The notes: generated by a model from the sequence alone, not told the origin. A DNA stretch of 59,420 bases from Bacillota bacterium (GCA_019420305.1 JAHZHL010000025.1:1-59420), one strand, 5' to 3'; counted from the first letter of the stretch, positions 25,951 to 36,332 are shown. Program-made: numbers and translations.

Positions 25951-26003
25951 TGCATTGTAAGTTGGTAAATAATTAGTCAATAAAATATTCAGGAGGTAAT
26001 GTG

Positions 26004-27170
26004 ATGAAAGTATTTTGTTTAGGTGGCGCGGGAAGAATCTGCAGAGAATCTACGTTAGATCTGGTGCAGCATACGGATTTTGAGAGAATAACAGTTGCGG
26101 ACTATGATGAAAAAGCGGGAAGAGAGGTTGTTGAATGGCTGAATGACCCGAGAGTAGATTTTGTAAAAGTGGATGTCAACGATCACGACGCGACCGTAAA
26201 GCAAATGAAAGGTTACGACATTGTAATGGATGGAACGACCATCGCGCTAAACGGTAAGACGACCGCCTGTATCGCTGAGGCAGGATGCCACGGCGTAAAC
26301 CTGAACGGATTTGGTGAAGAAAATCAATACGCGGATATTTTTAAAGAAAAAGGAAAGACCTGCGTGCCGGGATTCGGAATGACTCCGGGAACGACTCAGA
26401 TGATGGCAATGCACGGAGCCAACCAGCTGGATACCGTGGAAATCGTAAGAGTCAGCCACGGCGCGTATCGTCCGTTCGCGTTTTCAAAGGCGATTACCGC
26501 GACTACAACATATGAATACGATCCAAATCTGCCGACTCGTACCGTATTTGAAGATGGAAAGTTCATCCAGGTTCCGCCGTTCGCAAGACCGAGAGATATC
26601 GCGCTTCCGGAACCTTACGGAACGCATCCGCAGTACATCATTCCTCATTCCGAGACTGTGACTCTGGCGGAAGCTCTGAAAGATAAAGGCGTCAGACTCA
26701 TCGAGACAAGAGGAACCTGGCCGCAGAAGAACATGCAGCTTGTCCGGGCGCTGTATGACTGGGGAATCCTGAGAAATGACAAGATCATGATTAACGGAAA
26801 AGAAATCGGTGTTATGGACTGTGTTGCCGAATATCTCCTGAACAGCAAAGAAGGAACGGAGACCGAGCTTTACGGATACGCCCTTCATATTGAAGTGGTA
26901 GGCACGAAAAACGGAAAGAAAATGCAGCACATCCTGACTCATACACATCCGAAATCTGACGGCTCCGTTCCGGGCTGGGAAAAGCTGAGAGCCTACACCA
27001 GGAATGTGGGAATCCCGATGGCCGTCGCGGTTAAACTGATTGCGGAAGGCAAGGTGAAAGACACCGGACTTCTGATTCCGGAGTATGCCTTTGACCCGCA
27101 GGATGTATTTGACGAACTGGCTAAGAGAGAAATCTACATCCACGAAGAGATCAACGAACTGGACGACTAA
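26004..27170 (+). CDS. Saccharopine dehydrogenase-family protein
   Basis: 388 residues. The N-terminal NAD(P)-binding fold shows CLGGAGRICRES, and the middle catalytic-type domain PGFGMTPGTTQMMA is typical of the saccharopine dehydrogenase/carboxynorspermidine-type superfamily. The specific substrate is not evident. Start at ATG 26004 (AGGAGG 7 nt before) rather than the adjoining GTG. It stands alone under its own promoter, between a DeoR regulator and a ruined histidine kinase. A role in the nearby phosphonate or organic-nitrogen pathway is inferred from position only. Confidence 0.75.
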   Translation: MKVFCLGGAGRICRESTLDLVQHTDFERITVADYDEKAGREVVEWLNDPRVDFVKVDVNDHDATVKQMKGYDIVMDGTTIALNGKTTACIAEAGCHGVNLNGFGEENQYADIFKEKGKTCVPGFGMTPGTTQMMAMHGANQLDTVEIVRVSHGAYRPFAFSKAITATTTYEYDPNLPTRTVFEDGKFIQVPPFARPRDIALPEPYGTHPQYIIPHSETVTLAEALKDKGVRLIETRGTWPQKNMQLVRALYDWGILRNDKIMINGKEIGVMDCVAEYLLNSKEGTETELYGYALHIEVVGTKNGKKMQHILTHTHPKSDGSVPGWEKLRAYTRNVGIPMAVAVKLIAEGKVKDTGLLIPEYAFDPQDVFDELAKREIYIHEEINELDD

Positions 27171-27171
27171 T

Positions 27172-28781
27172 TCAGATATAAAAGGGCAGGGAGAAAGAAA
27201 TCTCTGCCCCTCCATGCGTATTGTTGCGGGCGGACATCCGTCCGGAGTGCTGGGTGATTATCTGCATGGAAATAAACAGACCCAGTCCGGAATGAGGGGA
27301 AGCAGTTCTTCTTTCAGACAAGTGCGGCAGGAAATGGAAATTTCCTGCCCCATTGGCGTATGGCGGATGGAATTGTTAATTAAGTTGGAAACTACCTGCT
27401 GTATGCGGTAGGGATCTACAATTAAAATGGCGTTTTCCGCAATCTCAGCGGATACCACCGCCCGGTGCCCGGACTGGGCGATGTGGAACTCTCCCTGATT
27501 CAGGAGATCGGTGAATACTTCCGCGGCGGAATGTTCGTAAAATCGGTATTCCAGGCTCTGGGAAGTGACGCGGGAGGCCTGTGCCAGATCATCCACCAGC
27601 GTTGTAAGCATCATGGCTTTTGAGTGAATCATTTTCAGATAAGTGTCGGTAGACTCACGGGGAACGATTCTGTCCAGCAGACTTTCCGCGTATCCCTGAA
27701 TCAGAGTTACCGGCGTTTTTATTTCATGAGAAATATTTTCAAGGAATTCTTTTTTCGTCTGTTCCGCTTCTTTCAGATCCTCTTCCATCTGTTTGCGCTC
27801 GGTAATATCCCGCAGGATCCCTTCAATGGCGGAAACCATCCCGGTGTTATCGCGGATGGGAATATAATGGATTTCCGACCATTTTTCAATAATTCCGTTT
27901 TTATAAAGACAGAGAATCCCGTTTCCCGGCTCTGTGACAGGGCGGGAGAAGATCCCGATGATTTCCTTGTTTTTTTCCACCGTATTGACATAGTCAAAAA
28001 AGCGTTCCGGCATCTTGTACAGCTGTTTGTCCGTAACGCCGATCAGATTCGCGATGGTTGGACTCACATATTCAAACTCCTGACGTTTGTAGTCGTACAG
28101 AAACATGGAATCCGAGGAATTTTCTACAAGCAGGCGGAAGCGGGTGGACTGCCGGATATCCATAAACCGGAGTTTTTTAAAATAGATGATAATGAGGGTC
28201 AGGATCAGGATGTTGACCGTAAACAGTCCGATAAAATAGGTCGCTACCGCGAGGGCGGTATCCTGGAGGGTGAAGCCGAAGTGGTTGATAAAAATGCCCC
28301 ATACAATGATAAAAAAACTTGCCATCCGCTTTTCCGGCAGATTCTGGGTCCAGGAATACGAAATAAACATGCAGCCCGCGCCGATCAGCATTCCGGAGCA
28401 GTAGATAACATTGGGAATCAGGGCAGCGCTGCGGATCGAAGGAAACTGCGGGTAGGCGAGAATCAGGGCAGCGGAAAAAAGGGTCGCCCGCAAAAGCCAG
28501 TGGGGCGGTTTGAGCTGGAAAAAATGGTAGGTTCCCAGCAGAAAGAGACAGGAGCCGGCAAGCGCCGCCAGCTGCCGAAGCATAATGTAGTAGTCGTTAT
28601 GAAACTGGATCTGAAAGTTTACAAAATCCAGGAGAAACATCCCCGAATAAATCAGCCAGGAAATTCCCCAGAACCACATAAAATTTTTCCCGCTCTGCCG
28701 GGACAAGATTAGAAAAATAATGCTCAGCATCATTGTTGTCACCGTAGATGCCAGCATGGGATAGCTGGTAACAAGATACAT
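27172..28781 (-). pseudogene. Sensor histidine kinase with the ATP-binding G1/F region deleted
   Basis: The N-terminus has about seven membrane helices (1-215), then a PAS domain (about 230-345). The phosphoacceptor segment ENISHEIKTPVT and the N box NNSIRHTP are intact. The frame then runs out after 507 codons at 27258. In the next frame the sequence reads HSGLGLFISMQII (a G2 box) and ends SFSLPFYI at 27172. About 30 residues, normally holding DxGxG (G1) and the F box, are missing with a frameshift. The kinase should not bind ATP properly. Its likely partner is the response regulator at 36333-36978. Confidence 0.78.
27184..27210 (-). terminator. Terminator overlapping the kinase 3' end
   Basis: On the minus strand a GGGCAG...CTGCCC hairpin is followed by TTTT; it lies within the last codons of the kinase frame. 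Confidence 0.55.
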
Positions 28782-28883
28782 AAGGTCCGCTCCTTTGAGA
28801 CGTTTGTGAGGCGTTTGAAAGTTTTCTGCTTTTATGATAAATTAAAGAAAGTATATTGTAAAGAAGAAGTGCGGGAGGACCAG

Positions 28884-30151
28884 ATGGAAAGTAAGAGATA
28901 TAGCTGGCATAAATGGGTTGGACTGATTGCGTTCGCGCTGATGTACAATCTGGTCTATGTGAGCCGCTTTAACGTTAATAACCTGATGGGAGATCTCTCT
29001 GGCGATCTGAATTTCACGGAAGATCAGCAAAGCTTAATTTCGATGAGTGTCTTTCTCAGCTACGCGGCGGGAAGCTTTGTGAACGGATATCTTGTGGATC
29101 GCTACGGGGCAAAGAAAATGATTCTGTTAGGCGCGGGCTTTTCCGCGCTCCTGAACCTGACGGTTATCTTTCAGAATCACTGGGGCGCGGTATTGTGTCT
29201 GTGGCTGGCGAACGGATACTTCCAGAGCATGATCTGGACGGCGGTATTGCCTTTGTCGCCAACTGGTGGCAGGAGGGAAAGCGGGGAGTGGGGATTGGCA
29301 TCGTGAATTTTTCATCGGGAATGTCTCATGTAACCACATATCTTCTGCCGCTGGCGCTGGGAACCCTCTGGCCTGGACTGGGCTGGAAGATGAATCTGGC
29401 AATTCCAACTGCCGTATTTCTGCTGATGGTGGCCCTGTTTGCGCTGACCGCGGCGGAACGTCCGGAAGAGATTGGGGAAGAACCCTATTCGATTAAGAAT
29501 TATCGGCATAGAGTCCGTGAGACCAGCTTGCGGGAGATGAAGAGGCAGGGCAGGCGGCCGTATCGTTACTTTGCGCGGAAAAAGCGCTTCTGGTGGTGGT
29601 GCGCCATCGCGCTGCTTTCCAGCATATGCAGATACGGACTCCTCAACTGGATTCCACTTTATTTCGATGAAGGACTGGTAAGTGAAACCTTTTCCAATCT
29701 GATGCTGCCGGTAGGAATGGCGTTCGGAACCCTCATCATTACCTGGGTCGCGGGAACAAAACTGATTGATAATCAAGGGATTATTGTGACGGCCATGGCG
29801 GCGTTGTGCGGAATGCTGGTTGTAATTTTCCCCATGGTTCAGGAAGAAGCGGCGATTCTTACCGGAATCTTTTTTACCGGATTCGCGCTCTATGGAATTA
29901 ACGGGATTCTCTGGCTCTACGCGCTTGATCAGGGGGGAAGGGTGTTTGCGGGCAGTGTTGCCGGCATCCTCAACGGATTCGCGTATCTGGGGGCCTTTCT
30001 GGAGAATCTTCTTTTCCGTACAGTTTTGAACCTTTTTTCCGGAAACATGGCGGTGTTCCTTGTTATGGAAGCATTCTGCGTCTGTATGGTGATCTGCGGA
30101 ATGGTGGTCTGCAAAAAGAACACGGTGGTCATCCCGGAAGTTCGGGAATAA
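28884..30151 (+). pseudogene. OPA-family MFS transporter with a one-base frameshift
   Basis: About 420 codons. The first frame (from ATG 28884, RBS GGGAGG) reads a normal MFS N-terminus up to NGYFQSMIWT, then goes out of frame. The other frame resumes GGIAFVANWWQEGKRG and continues to the end at 30151. The join at about 29238-29245 (TGGACGGCGGT) is explained by loss of one G from a GGG run. The family (GlpT/UhpT-like) exchanges organophosphates or phosphonates for phosphate. Either a true pseudogene or a sequencing error in a homopolymer. Confidence 0.82.
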
Positions 30152-30256
30152 GCGCGCGAACAGAAGTATAAGTTTCCTTAAAGAATTTAGTCAGAATATT
30201 GAAAATCTAAAAGAGGCGAATTAACATAAAGGCATCAGAAACAGGAGGGATGCTTT

Positions 30257-31933
30257 ATGGCTTTTATTCTCGGAATGGATACCGGCGGAACTTATACCGA
30301 CGGCGTCGTAATCGATTCTGCCGGACGGAACATTATATGCAAGGCAAAAGCACTGACGACGCGGGAGGATCTGACGCGGGGGATGAAAACCTGTATGGAA
30401 CATCTGGACTTTGACAGGATGGAGGAAATTTCGCAGGTCTCCCTATCCACAACCCTGGCGACAAACGCCATTGTGGAAGGCCGCGGCGCCCGTGTGGGGC
30501 TTATTTACATGGGAGCGGAACTGGAGGACAAGGTTCCGGCGGATCTGGAAGTGAAGGTAAAGGGGCGTTTCGATATTATGGGAAGGCTGCAGGAGGATCT
30601 GGATCGGGATGAAATTCGAAACGCTCTGCTGCAGATGAAGGGCCGTGTGGAAGCCATAGCTGTTTCCGGCTATGCCAGCGTGCGAAACCCCAAACATGAA
30701 AAGGAAGTCGGGCGCATGGCGCAGGAACTTTTGGACGTATCGGTTGTCTGCGCCCATCAGCTGACTTCGGCCTTGGGATTTCACCACAGGACGGTTACCG
30801 CGGTGCTGAATGGCAGACTGATTCCGATTATCCGTCAACTGCTGCGCTCCACAAAAGAAGTTCTGCGGGAAAAGAATATCCACGCCCAGCTGCTGGTGGT
30901 AAAAGGAGACGGCACGCTGATGACAGAAGCCGTGGCAAAAGAGCGTCCCATTGAAACCATTTTATCGGGACCCGCGGCCAGCGTGATTGGGAGCCTTGCC
31001 CTGACCGGAAGAAAAGAAGGCATTGTTCTGGATATGGGTGGGACGACAACCGATATTGCCCATGTCTCGGACGGTACGGTAAAGATTAAAAAGGAAGGGG
31101 CGAAGGTAGGAGGCTGGTTTACAAGGGTACAGGCGGCAGAAATGTGTACCTTTGGTCTGGGAGGCGATAGCCGTATTTTCCTGGATGAGAAGGGGCGCCT
31201 TCAGATCGGTCCGCAGAAAGTCTGGCCTCTGTGCCTGATTGGAGCGGAATACCCACATCTTGTACGGGAGTTGAAAAGCTTTACCAGAGTCGGAGAGTAC
31301 AAGCGATATTTCGCGCAGGAAGCGGACTGTTTTCTGCTGGGAAGTAACCCGCTTCCCGCGGGAGCATCCGAATGGGAGCAGAGGATTGCGGATATGCTGC
31401 GGGAACGGCCCCATAGTCTGACCTATCTGGCAGGGCAGTTGGGAGTGGACGCGGAACCGCTGGAACTGACGCCGCTGGTGGAATCCGGCGTACTGTCCCG
31501 TATCTCGGTGACTCCTACAGATCTGCTTCACGCGCGGGGCACCTATACCAGGTGGAACCGGGACGCGGCCCTGGCAGGGATCCGAATTTTGGCAAAGAGA
31601 AAGGAAATGCCGGTATCAAAATTTTTATCCGCGGCGGCAGGGCGGATTACCGAAACCGTCGAGCTCCTTATCAGCGAAGACAGCGGTCAGTATATTCTGA
31701 GCGCGCCCTGGCAGCGGTTGGTCTGTGGAAGCCGGGAAGAAGCCGTGTTTTACGCGATTCACGAAGGCAGGAAGCATATTGAGCACCTTCTTCGGGACGC
31801 CGGATGCCAGACCTGGACGATTCGTGAAAGGTCTTCGGACATTCTGGCGGATGTGGCGGCTGAGGACGGAACCGCGCAAACAGCCTGTATGGGCACAAAG
31901 CTTGTCATAAGCGGAACCGGCTCCCCTCTGTAG
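30257..31933 (+). CDS. Hydantoinase/oxoprolinase-family protein, apparently internally deleted
   Basis: 558 residues. N-terminal DTGGTYTDGVV and the later VLDMGGTTTDIAHV are the ASKHA-fold phosphate loops of HyuA-type proteins. Full relatives run to about 650-690 residues and contain an IGAPA...VANA nucleotide-binding region. Here the sequence passes from KRKEMPVSKFL straight to AAAGRITETVE, so about 100 residues are absent in frame near residue 450. It may be non-functional. The RBS is AGGAGGG. No HyuB partner is present. Any link to phosphonate use is only positional. Confidence 0.75.
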   Translation: MAFILGMDTGGTYTDGVVIDSAGRNIICKAKALTTREDLTRGMKTCMEHLDFDRMEEISQVSLSTTLATNAIVEGRGARVGLIYMGAELEDKVPADLEVKVKGRFDIMGRLQEDLDRDEIRNALLQMKGRVEAIAVSGYASVRNPKHEKEVGRMAQELLDVSVVCAHQLTSALGFHHRTVTAVLNGRLIPIIRQLLRSTKEVLREKNIHAQLLVVKGDGTLMTEAVAKERPIETILSGPAASVIGSLALTGRKEGIVLDMGGTTTDIAHVSDGTVKIKKEGAKVGGWFTRVQAAEMCTFGLGGDSRIFLDEKGRLQIGPQKVWPLCLIGAEYPHLVRELKSFTRVGEYKRYFAQEADCFLLGSNPLPAGASEWEQRIADMLRERPHSLTYLAGQLGVDAEPLELTPLVESGVLSRISVTPTDLLHARGTYTRWNRDAALAGIRILAKRKEMPVSKFLSAAAGRITETVELLISEDSGQYILSAPWQRLVCGSREEAVFYAIHEGRKHIEHLLRDAGCQTWTIRERSSDILADVAAEDGTAQTACMGTKLVISGTGSPL

Positions 31934-31947
31934 CGAGGCAATACCGG

Positions 31948-32619
31948 TTACAGGGGCAGCGTCCGCGGATCAAAGTCTTCCAGCGATTTCAGATATTGAC
32001 TGCACAGGGGAATAATTTTTTCCTCATTAATTCCCTCGCTGGTATCATAGACGCCGATGACATAGTAGTCGGCAGAACTGGCTGTGGTAATTGCGTGGAG
32101 CGCGTCTTCAAAAACGATGGTGCTTTCTTTGGTGCTCTCCATCTGATCCGCTGCGCGGTCATAAACGTCCGGATGATCCTTTCCGGCGCCTACATCGCCG
32201 CAGGTGACAATGTGGGAAAAGTAAGGGAGGATCTGCAGGCGATCCAGCACCATAATTACAATTTCTCTCGGGGAAGAAGTGGCGACTGCCATTTCGACCC
32301 CTTTTTCTTTCAACAGATTTAAAAGGGGCAAAACTCCAGGCTTCAGCCTGACATTGGTACGATATTCATGCTTTACAACACGGTTAAATCCCTGGAGAAT
32401 TTCTTTGGTGGACTGCTGCAGCCCATATTCTTCCTGGAACAGCTGAGCGGCCTGCTCAAGACTTAAAGGTCGCAGCTGTTCCCGCAGATTGGGAGAGGGC
32501 GTCTTTCCGCAGCTTTTGAGATAGGTTTCTCCCGCGATATCCCAGATGTACATGGAATCGGTCAGAGTGCCGTCCATATCAAAGATGGCGGCTTTTACTT
32601 CATGAATTTCTTTTCGCAA
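31948..32619 (-). CDS. HAD-superfamily phosphatase (beta-phosphoglucomutase-like subgroup)
   Basis: 223 residues. HAD motif I is FDMDGTLTD (about residue 14), motif II TSSPRE, motif III lysine in GAGKDHPDVY and motif IV FEDALHA. A helical cap lies between motifs I and II. The start is TTG at 32619 with AGGAG before it; the next ATG is inside. Substrate unknown. It opposes the surrounding plus-strand genes and is probably transcribed alone. Confidence 0.82.
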   Translation of the reverse strand: MRKEIHEVKAAIFDMDGTLTDSMYIWDIAGETYLKSCGKTPSPNLREQLRPLSLEQAAQLFQEEYGLQQSTKEILQGFNRVVKHEYRTNVRLKPGVLPLLNLLKEKGVEMAVATSSPREIVIMVLDRLQILPYFSHIVTCGDVGAGKDHPDVYDRAADQMESTKESTIVFEDALHAITTASSADYYVIGVYDTSEGINEEKIIPLCSQYLKSLEDFDPRTLPL

Positions 32620-32894
32620 GGTATTTCTCCTGTTTCTTCTTTCTGGATTTGGACATGGCCTGTCGGCGGTCAGGTCTGATACGCTTTATTATACCCCGAA
32701 ACCGGTCTTGTGTCAGGCGGGGAAGAAAATAAAATCTTACTTCTGAAAAATCAGAATATTTCTCTAACTTATCTTTAACATTCCTTATACAAAGCTATAG
32801 GTTATCTTGAGGCAGCCTTTAATCCCATGCTTTATAGTAAAAGCATAAACAAAGTCAATGAAAGATGGAAATACCATTTAAAGAAGGAAGAATT

Positions 32895-33740
32895 ATGTAT
32901 AACAGAACTTACACAGGAAAAATCGAGTTAGCGGTACTGGACACTGCGGGTACATTCTGTGACGATCCCGGGGATCTGAGACACAGATGGCCGAAAGATG
33001 ACCTGAGAGGATGTAAGGCTCCGGTTGTACCGTTTTATGAAGCTCTGCAGCAGTTCGGAATCGAATGTGACTGGGCAGAAATCAGAAAGCCGATGGGAGC
33101 GTTCAAGCCGACTCATCTGAGAATGCTTTTAAATCTGCCGGAAATCTCCGCCCAGTGGGAAGAAAAATACGGACGTCCGTGGAATGAAGATGATTTCGAC
33201 GCAGTTCTGGCAGCATTCCGTCCTTTAATGAGTAAATACATAGTGGACGAGGACCTGGCAAAACCGATTCCGGGGGCGGTGGAATGTATTGACAAGCTGA
33301 GAGCGGCAGGAATCCTGGTAGGATGCGATACCGGATACTATGCGGAAGACTCAGCGGCGCTGAACAAACTGCTGGAAGAAAAATTCGGCATGAAGTTTGA
33401 CGTAGTAACCAACGCGGAAAAAGTTCCGGGAAGACCGGCTCCGTTCATGGTATTCGACTGTATGCTGCAGGCATATGAAATCACTAAGAAGGAAATTCCG
33501 GTAGAAGCCGTTGTAAAAATTGACGATACCGCGCCGGGAATGAAATGCGGAAACAACGCGGGTGTATGGACCATCGGACTTTATGCTTCCGGTTCCAATA
33601 ATTATGACCAGCTGGCAGCCGCAAAACCTGATTTCTTAGTACCAGACGTATCTTATGTTCCAGAAATTATCTTCGGACAGATCGAGCCAAGACTCAGAAG
33701 AGGGGAAAGACCGGGACAGGGCATCATTGAGACAATTTAA
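32895..33740 (+). CDS. phnX: Phosphonoacetaldehyde hydrolase (phosphonatase)-like protein
   Basis: 281 residues. The HAD nucleophile motif is LDTAGTFCD. The phosphonatase-specific Schiff-base lysine lies in PMGAFKPTHLRMLL, the counterpart of MGxxKxxH in PhnX. Motif III-IV includes KIDDTAPGMKCGNNAGVWT. It should split phosphonoacetaldehyde into acetaldehyde and phosphate after PhnW has deaminated 2-aminoethylphosphonate. Start ATG 32895 follows AAGGAAG; an earlier in-frame ATG lacks an RBS. The N-terminal part has a small insertion compared with PhnX, so a related phosphonate is possible. Confidence 0.78.
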   Translation: MYNRTYTGKIELAVLDTAGTFCDDPGDLRHRWPKDDLRGCKAPVVPFYEALQQFGIECDWAEIRKPMGAFKPTHLRMLLNLPEISAQWEEKYGRPWNEDDFDAVLAAFRPLMSKYIVDEDLAKPIPGAVECIDKLRAAGILVGCDTGYYAEDSAALNKLLEEKFGMKFDVVTNAEKVPGRPAPFMVFDCMLQAYEITKKEIPVEAVVKIDDTAPGMKCGNNAGVWTIGLYASGSNNYDQLAAAKPDFLVPDVSYVPEIIFGQIEPRLRRGERPGQGIIETI

Positions 33741-33754
33741 GTCCGGCTGGCAAA

Positions 33755-33792
33755 AGGGCACTCCCGTATTTCACTCAGGGGGTGCCCTGATT
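33755..33792 (+). terminator. Terminator after the phnX-like gene
   Basis: AGGGCAC and GTGCCCT arms with a short inner stem, then GATTTT. Modest T run; partial read-through into the transporter gene is possible. Confidence 0.5.
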
Positions 33793-33838
33793 TTATGAGA
33801 CAGAAAATACGTGTCAACAAGTAAAAAGGAGGGGCGTT

Positions 33839-35047
33839 ATGAGTGAGAAACCAAACAATGGAATGCTCGGTTATACACAAGAAGAGTATAAGAAGTTTTC
33901 AAAGAACGCCTGGATCGTACTGCTGGCTTTCTCCGTTCTGTACTGTTTTCTGTACTGCGGCAGACTGGGTGAAATTTTCGGTGTAAACCGGTTTATTGTC
34001 GCAGGGATGTTTTTGTCCGCGGCGGCGAATCTGCTGATCGGATGCCAGTCCAGTCTGGTTGTAATCGCGGTTTTATGGGGATTTAACGGATATTTTCAGT
34101 CCATGCTGTGGTCGCCGGGAATCGCGCTGCTTTCCAGATGGTGGCCGGGAGAAAAGCGCGGATTTGCCACAGGATTCGCCAATGCGTTTTCCGGTTTCGG
34201 TCAGGTATTCGCGGCGCTGACCGTATCGCTGGCGTTTATCATTATGCCAAACAGCGGCTGGAAAGCGGGATTTATCGTACCGGTTGTCATTATGGTTATT
34301 TTCGCCATTATCTATATTTTCCTGGCAAAAGACAGCCCGAAAAAGATTGGTCTGAAAGAATACGTGGATCCGGACGCGAAACGCCATGAGCAGGATCTCG
34401 AACTGCAGAAGTTGATCGCGGAGAGGGGAAAGCTGTTCCCGTATATCTATCTGTTTAAAAAATGGAGATTTGATCTGTGGCTGCTGATTATCGCCGGCTC
34501 CAGTATCGCGAGATACGGACTTCTGACCTGGATTCCGACCTATTATGTGCAGGAATTTAACTACGATATTGAAAAAGGCGCGTTGGGCACGGTACTGCTG
34601 CCTCTGGGAATGGCCTTCGGGACGCTGATTATTCCATGGATTTCCGATAAGTTTTTCTCAACCAACCGGCTGCCGATGGTGATTATCTGCGCGGCGGTTT
34701 CCGGCGCGACGGTATTCTTCTTTATGAGAGTGGAACCGGGGGCGCTGGCGGGAGCGCTTTTGTTTATCGCGGGATTTTTCATCTATGCCATTAACGGTCT
34801 GGTATGGGCCTATGCGACGGATGTAGGAGGAAGAGCCTTCGCGGGAACCGCGGCCGGTATCTTAGACTGCTTCGCTTATCTGGGAGCTTCCGTACAGGCG
34901 ATCTTCTTCGGAAGCGTCCTTACCAACAGCAGCAACTGGACCTTAGTATTTACCGCCATCGCGGGAGTGTGCGTCGCCATTATCATAATTGCCATTATCG
35001 CGGGATGGGGACTGAATCAGGAGAAAAAAGAAGAAAAAGCCGCTTAG
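33839..35047 (+). CDS. OPA-family MFS transporter, apparently missing its second membrane segment
   Basis: 402 residues. Features of organophosphate:phosphate antiporters are clear: NGYFQSMLWSPG, RWWPGEKRG and TWIPTYYVQ. Compared with its paralogue at 28884-30151, the sequence passes from LYCGR (end of helix 1) directly to LGEIFGVNRF, so about 45 residues including helix 2 are missing in frame. Family members run to about 440-460 residues. The loss would invert topology, so function is doubtful. RBS AAGGAGG. Lies between phnX-like and phnW genes, implying phosphonate uptake in the ancestor. Confidence 0.8.
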   Translation: MSEKPNNGMLGYTQEEYKKFSKNAWIVLLAFSVLYCFLYCGRLGEIFGVNRFIVAGMFLSAAANLLIGCQSSLVVIAVLWGFNGYFQSMLWSPGIALLSRWWPGEKRGFATGFANAFSGFGQVFAALTVSLAFIIMPNSGWKAGFIVPVVIMVIFAIIYIFLAKDSPKKIGLKEYVDPDAKRHEQDLELQKLIAERGKLFPYIYLFKKWRFDLWLLIIAGSSIARYGLLTWIPTYYVQEFNYDIEKGALGTVLLPLGMAFGTLIIPWISDKFFSTNRLPMVIICAAVSGATVFFFMRVEPGALAGALLFIAGFFIYAINGLVWAYATDVGGRAFAGTAAGILDCFAYLGASVQAIFFGSVLTNSSNWTLVFTAIAGVCVAIIIIAIIAGWGLNQEKKEEKAA

Positions 35048-35121
35048 TTAACATGGATCTAACATAGATGTCCTATAATGATAAAGTTACAAAAAAGAAT
35101 TGCTCGAAAAGGAGGAGAAAA

Positions 35122-36255
35122 ATGGAATATCCGAAAGTAAAAAGAAATGTATTGCTCAATCCCGGTCCGGCTACGACCACGGATACGGTAAAATACGCGC
35201 AGGTGGTTCCGGATATCTGCCCGAGAGAAAAGGAATTCGGCGCGATTATGAAACAGATGGGAGAAGATCTGGTAAAGATCGTCCACGGCGATCTGGATAA
35301 ATACACAGCGGTGCTGTTTACCGGCTCCGGTACCATTAATATTGACGCCTGTGTCAACTCTCTGGTTCCGGAGGGAAAGAAAATTCTGGTCTTGAATAAT
35401 GGCGCTTATTCAGGGAGAGCGGCGGAAGTCGCCCGTTATTATCACATGGATCACATCAACCTAGAACTGCCGATTACAGAACCCATTGATGTGGCAAAGG
35501 CGGAAGAAGCCATCAAATCCGATCCGGATATCGCGGTTGTATACTGCTGCCACCATGAAACCGGCACCGGCGTGCTGAATCCGATTCGGGAGATCGGAGC
35601 GGTCGCCCACAAATATGGAAAAACTATGGTTGTCGATACGACTTCGACATACGCCATGATTCCCATTGATATGGATAAGGATAATCTGGACTTTATTATG
35701 GCTTCCGCGCAGAAGGGGCTGATGTCCATGACAGGACTTTCCTATGTAATCGGAAATACGGAGATGATCGAGGCTTCTAAAGACTACCCGACCAGATCCT
35801 ATTATACGAACCTGTTCATGCAGTATGACTTTATTAAGAATAAAGGCGAAATGCACTTTACGCCTCCGGTACAGACGATCTACGCCACCCGCCAGGCAAT
35901 CAAAGAGTATTGGGAAGTCGGCGAGCAGGCAAAGTGGGAACGGCATCAGGCCGTGTGGAAAGCGTTGTATGAAGGTCTTGACAGACTGGGATTTCAGACG
36001 ATTATTCCAAGAGAGCTGCAGTCCAGGCTGGTAATTTCCGTTCTGTATCCGAAGGATCCGAATTTCGATTTTACAAAGATTCACGACTATGTCTATGAAA
36101 GAGGATTTACCATTTATCCGGGAAAGGTTTCTGACCTTCCGACCTTCCGGCTGTGTTCACTGGGAACCATTGTACCTAAGGATATTGAAGACTTCTTCGA
36201 ATGTTTTGAAGAAGGCCTGAAGTCCATGGGAGTACAGATCCCTGTCAAGTATTAG
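35122..36255 (+). CDS. phnW: 2-aminoethylphosphonate:pyruvate transaminase
   Basis: 377 residues, a PLP fold type I aminotransferase with length and sequence typical of PhnW. The N-terminal NPGPATTTDTVKYA and VPDICPREKEFG are strong PhnW signatures; TGSGTINID and the lysine in ASAQKGLMS bind PLP. It moves the amine of 2-aminoethylphosphonate to pyruvate, giving phosphonoacetaldehyde for the PhnX-like enzyme two genes upstream. Start ATG 35122 has AAGGAGGAG. It is not 3'-damaged, unlike the transporters around it. Confidence 0.9.
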   Translation: MEYPKVKRNVLLNPGPATTTDTVKYAQVVPDICPREKEFGAIMKQMGEDLVKIVHGDLDKYTAVLFTGSGTINIDACVNSLVPEGKKILVLNNGAYSGRAAEVARYYHMDHINLELPITEPIDVAKAEEAIKSDPDIAVVYCCHHETGTGVLNPIREIGAVAHKYGKTMVVDTTSTYAMIPIDMDKDNLDFIMASAQKGLMSMTGLSYVIGNTEMIEASKDYPTRSYYTNLFMQYDFIKNKGEMHFTPPVQTIYATRQAIKEYWEVGEQAKWERHQAVWKALYEGLDRLGFQTIIPRELQSRLVISVLYPKDPNFDFTKIHDYVYERGFTIYPGKVSDLPTFRLCSLGTIVPKDIEDFFECFEEGLKSMGVQIPVKY

Positions 36256-36276
36256 TGACATTTTAAACACTCAAAG

Positions 36277-36328
36277 AAAAGGAGCTTGCCCGGCAGGCTG
36301 CTGACATCTGTCGGAGCAAGCTCCTTTT
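36277..36328. terminator. Bidirectional terminator between phnW and the response regulator
   Basis: An AAAAGGAGCTTGC...GCAAGCTCCTTTT stem of about 13 bp with A/T runs on both sides serves both converging genes. Confidence 0.75.
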
Positions 36329-36332
36329 CCTT

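Noticed and set aside
29238..29250. Programmed ribosomal frameshift in the OPA transporter
   Set aside because: No slippery heptamer followed by a stimulatory structure; a one-base loss in a G run explains it better, and neighbours are also damaged.
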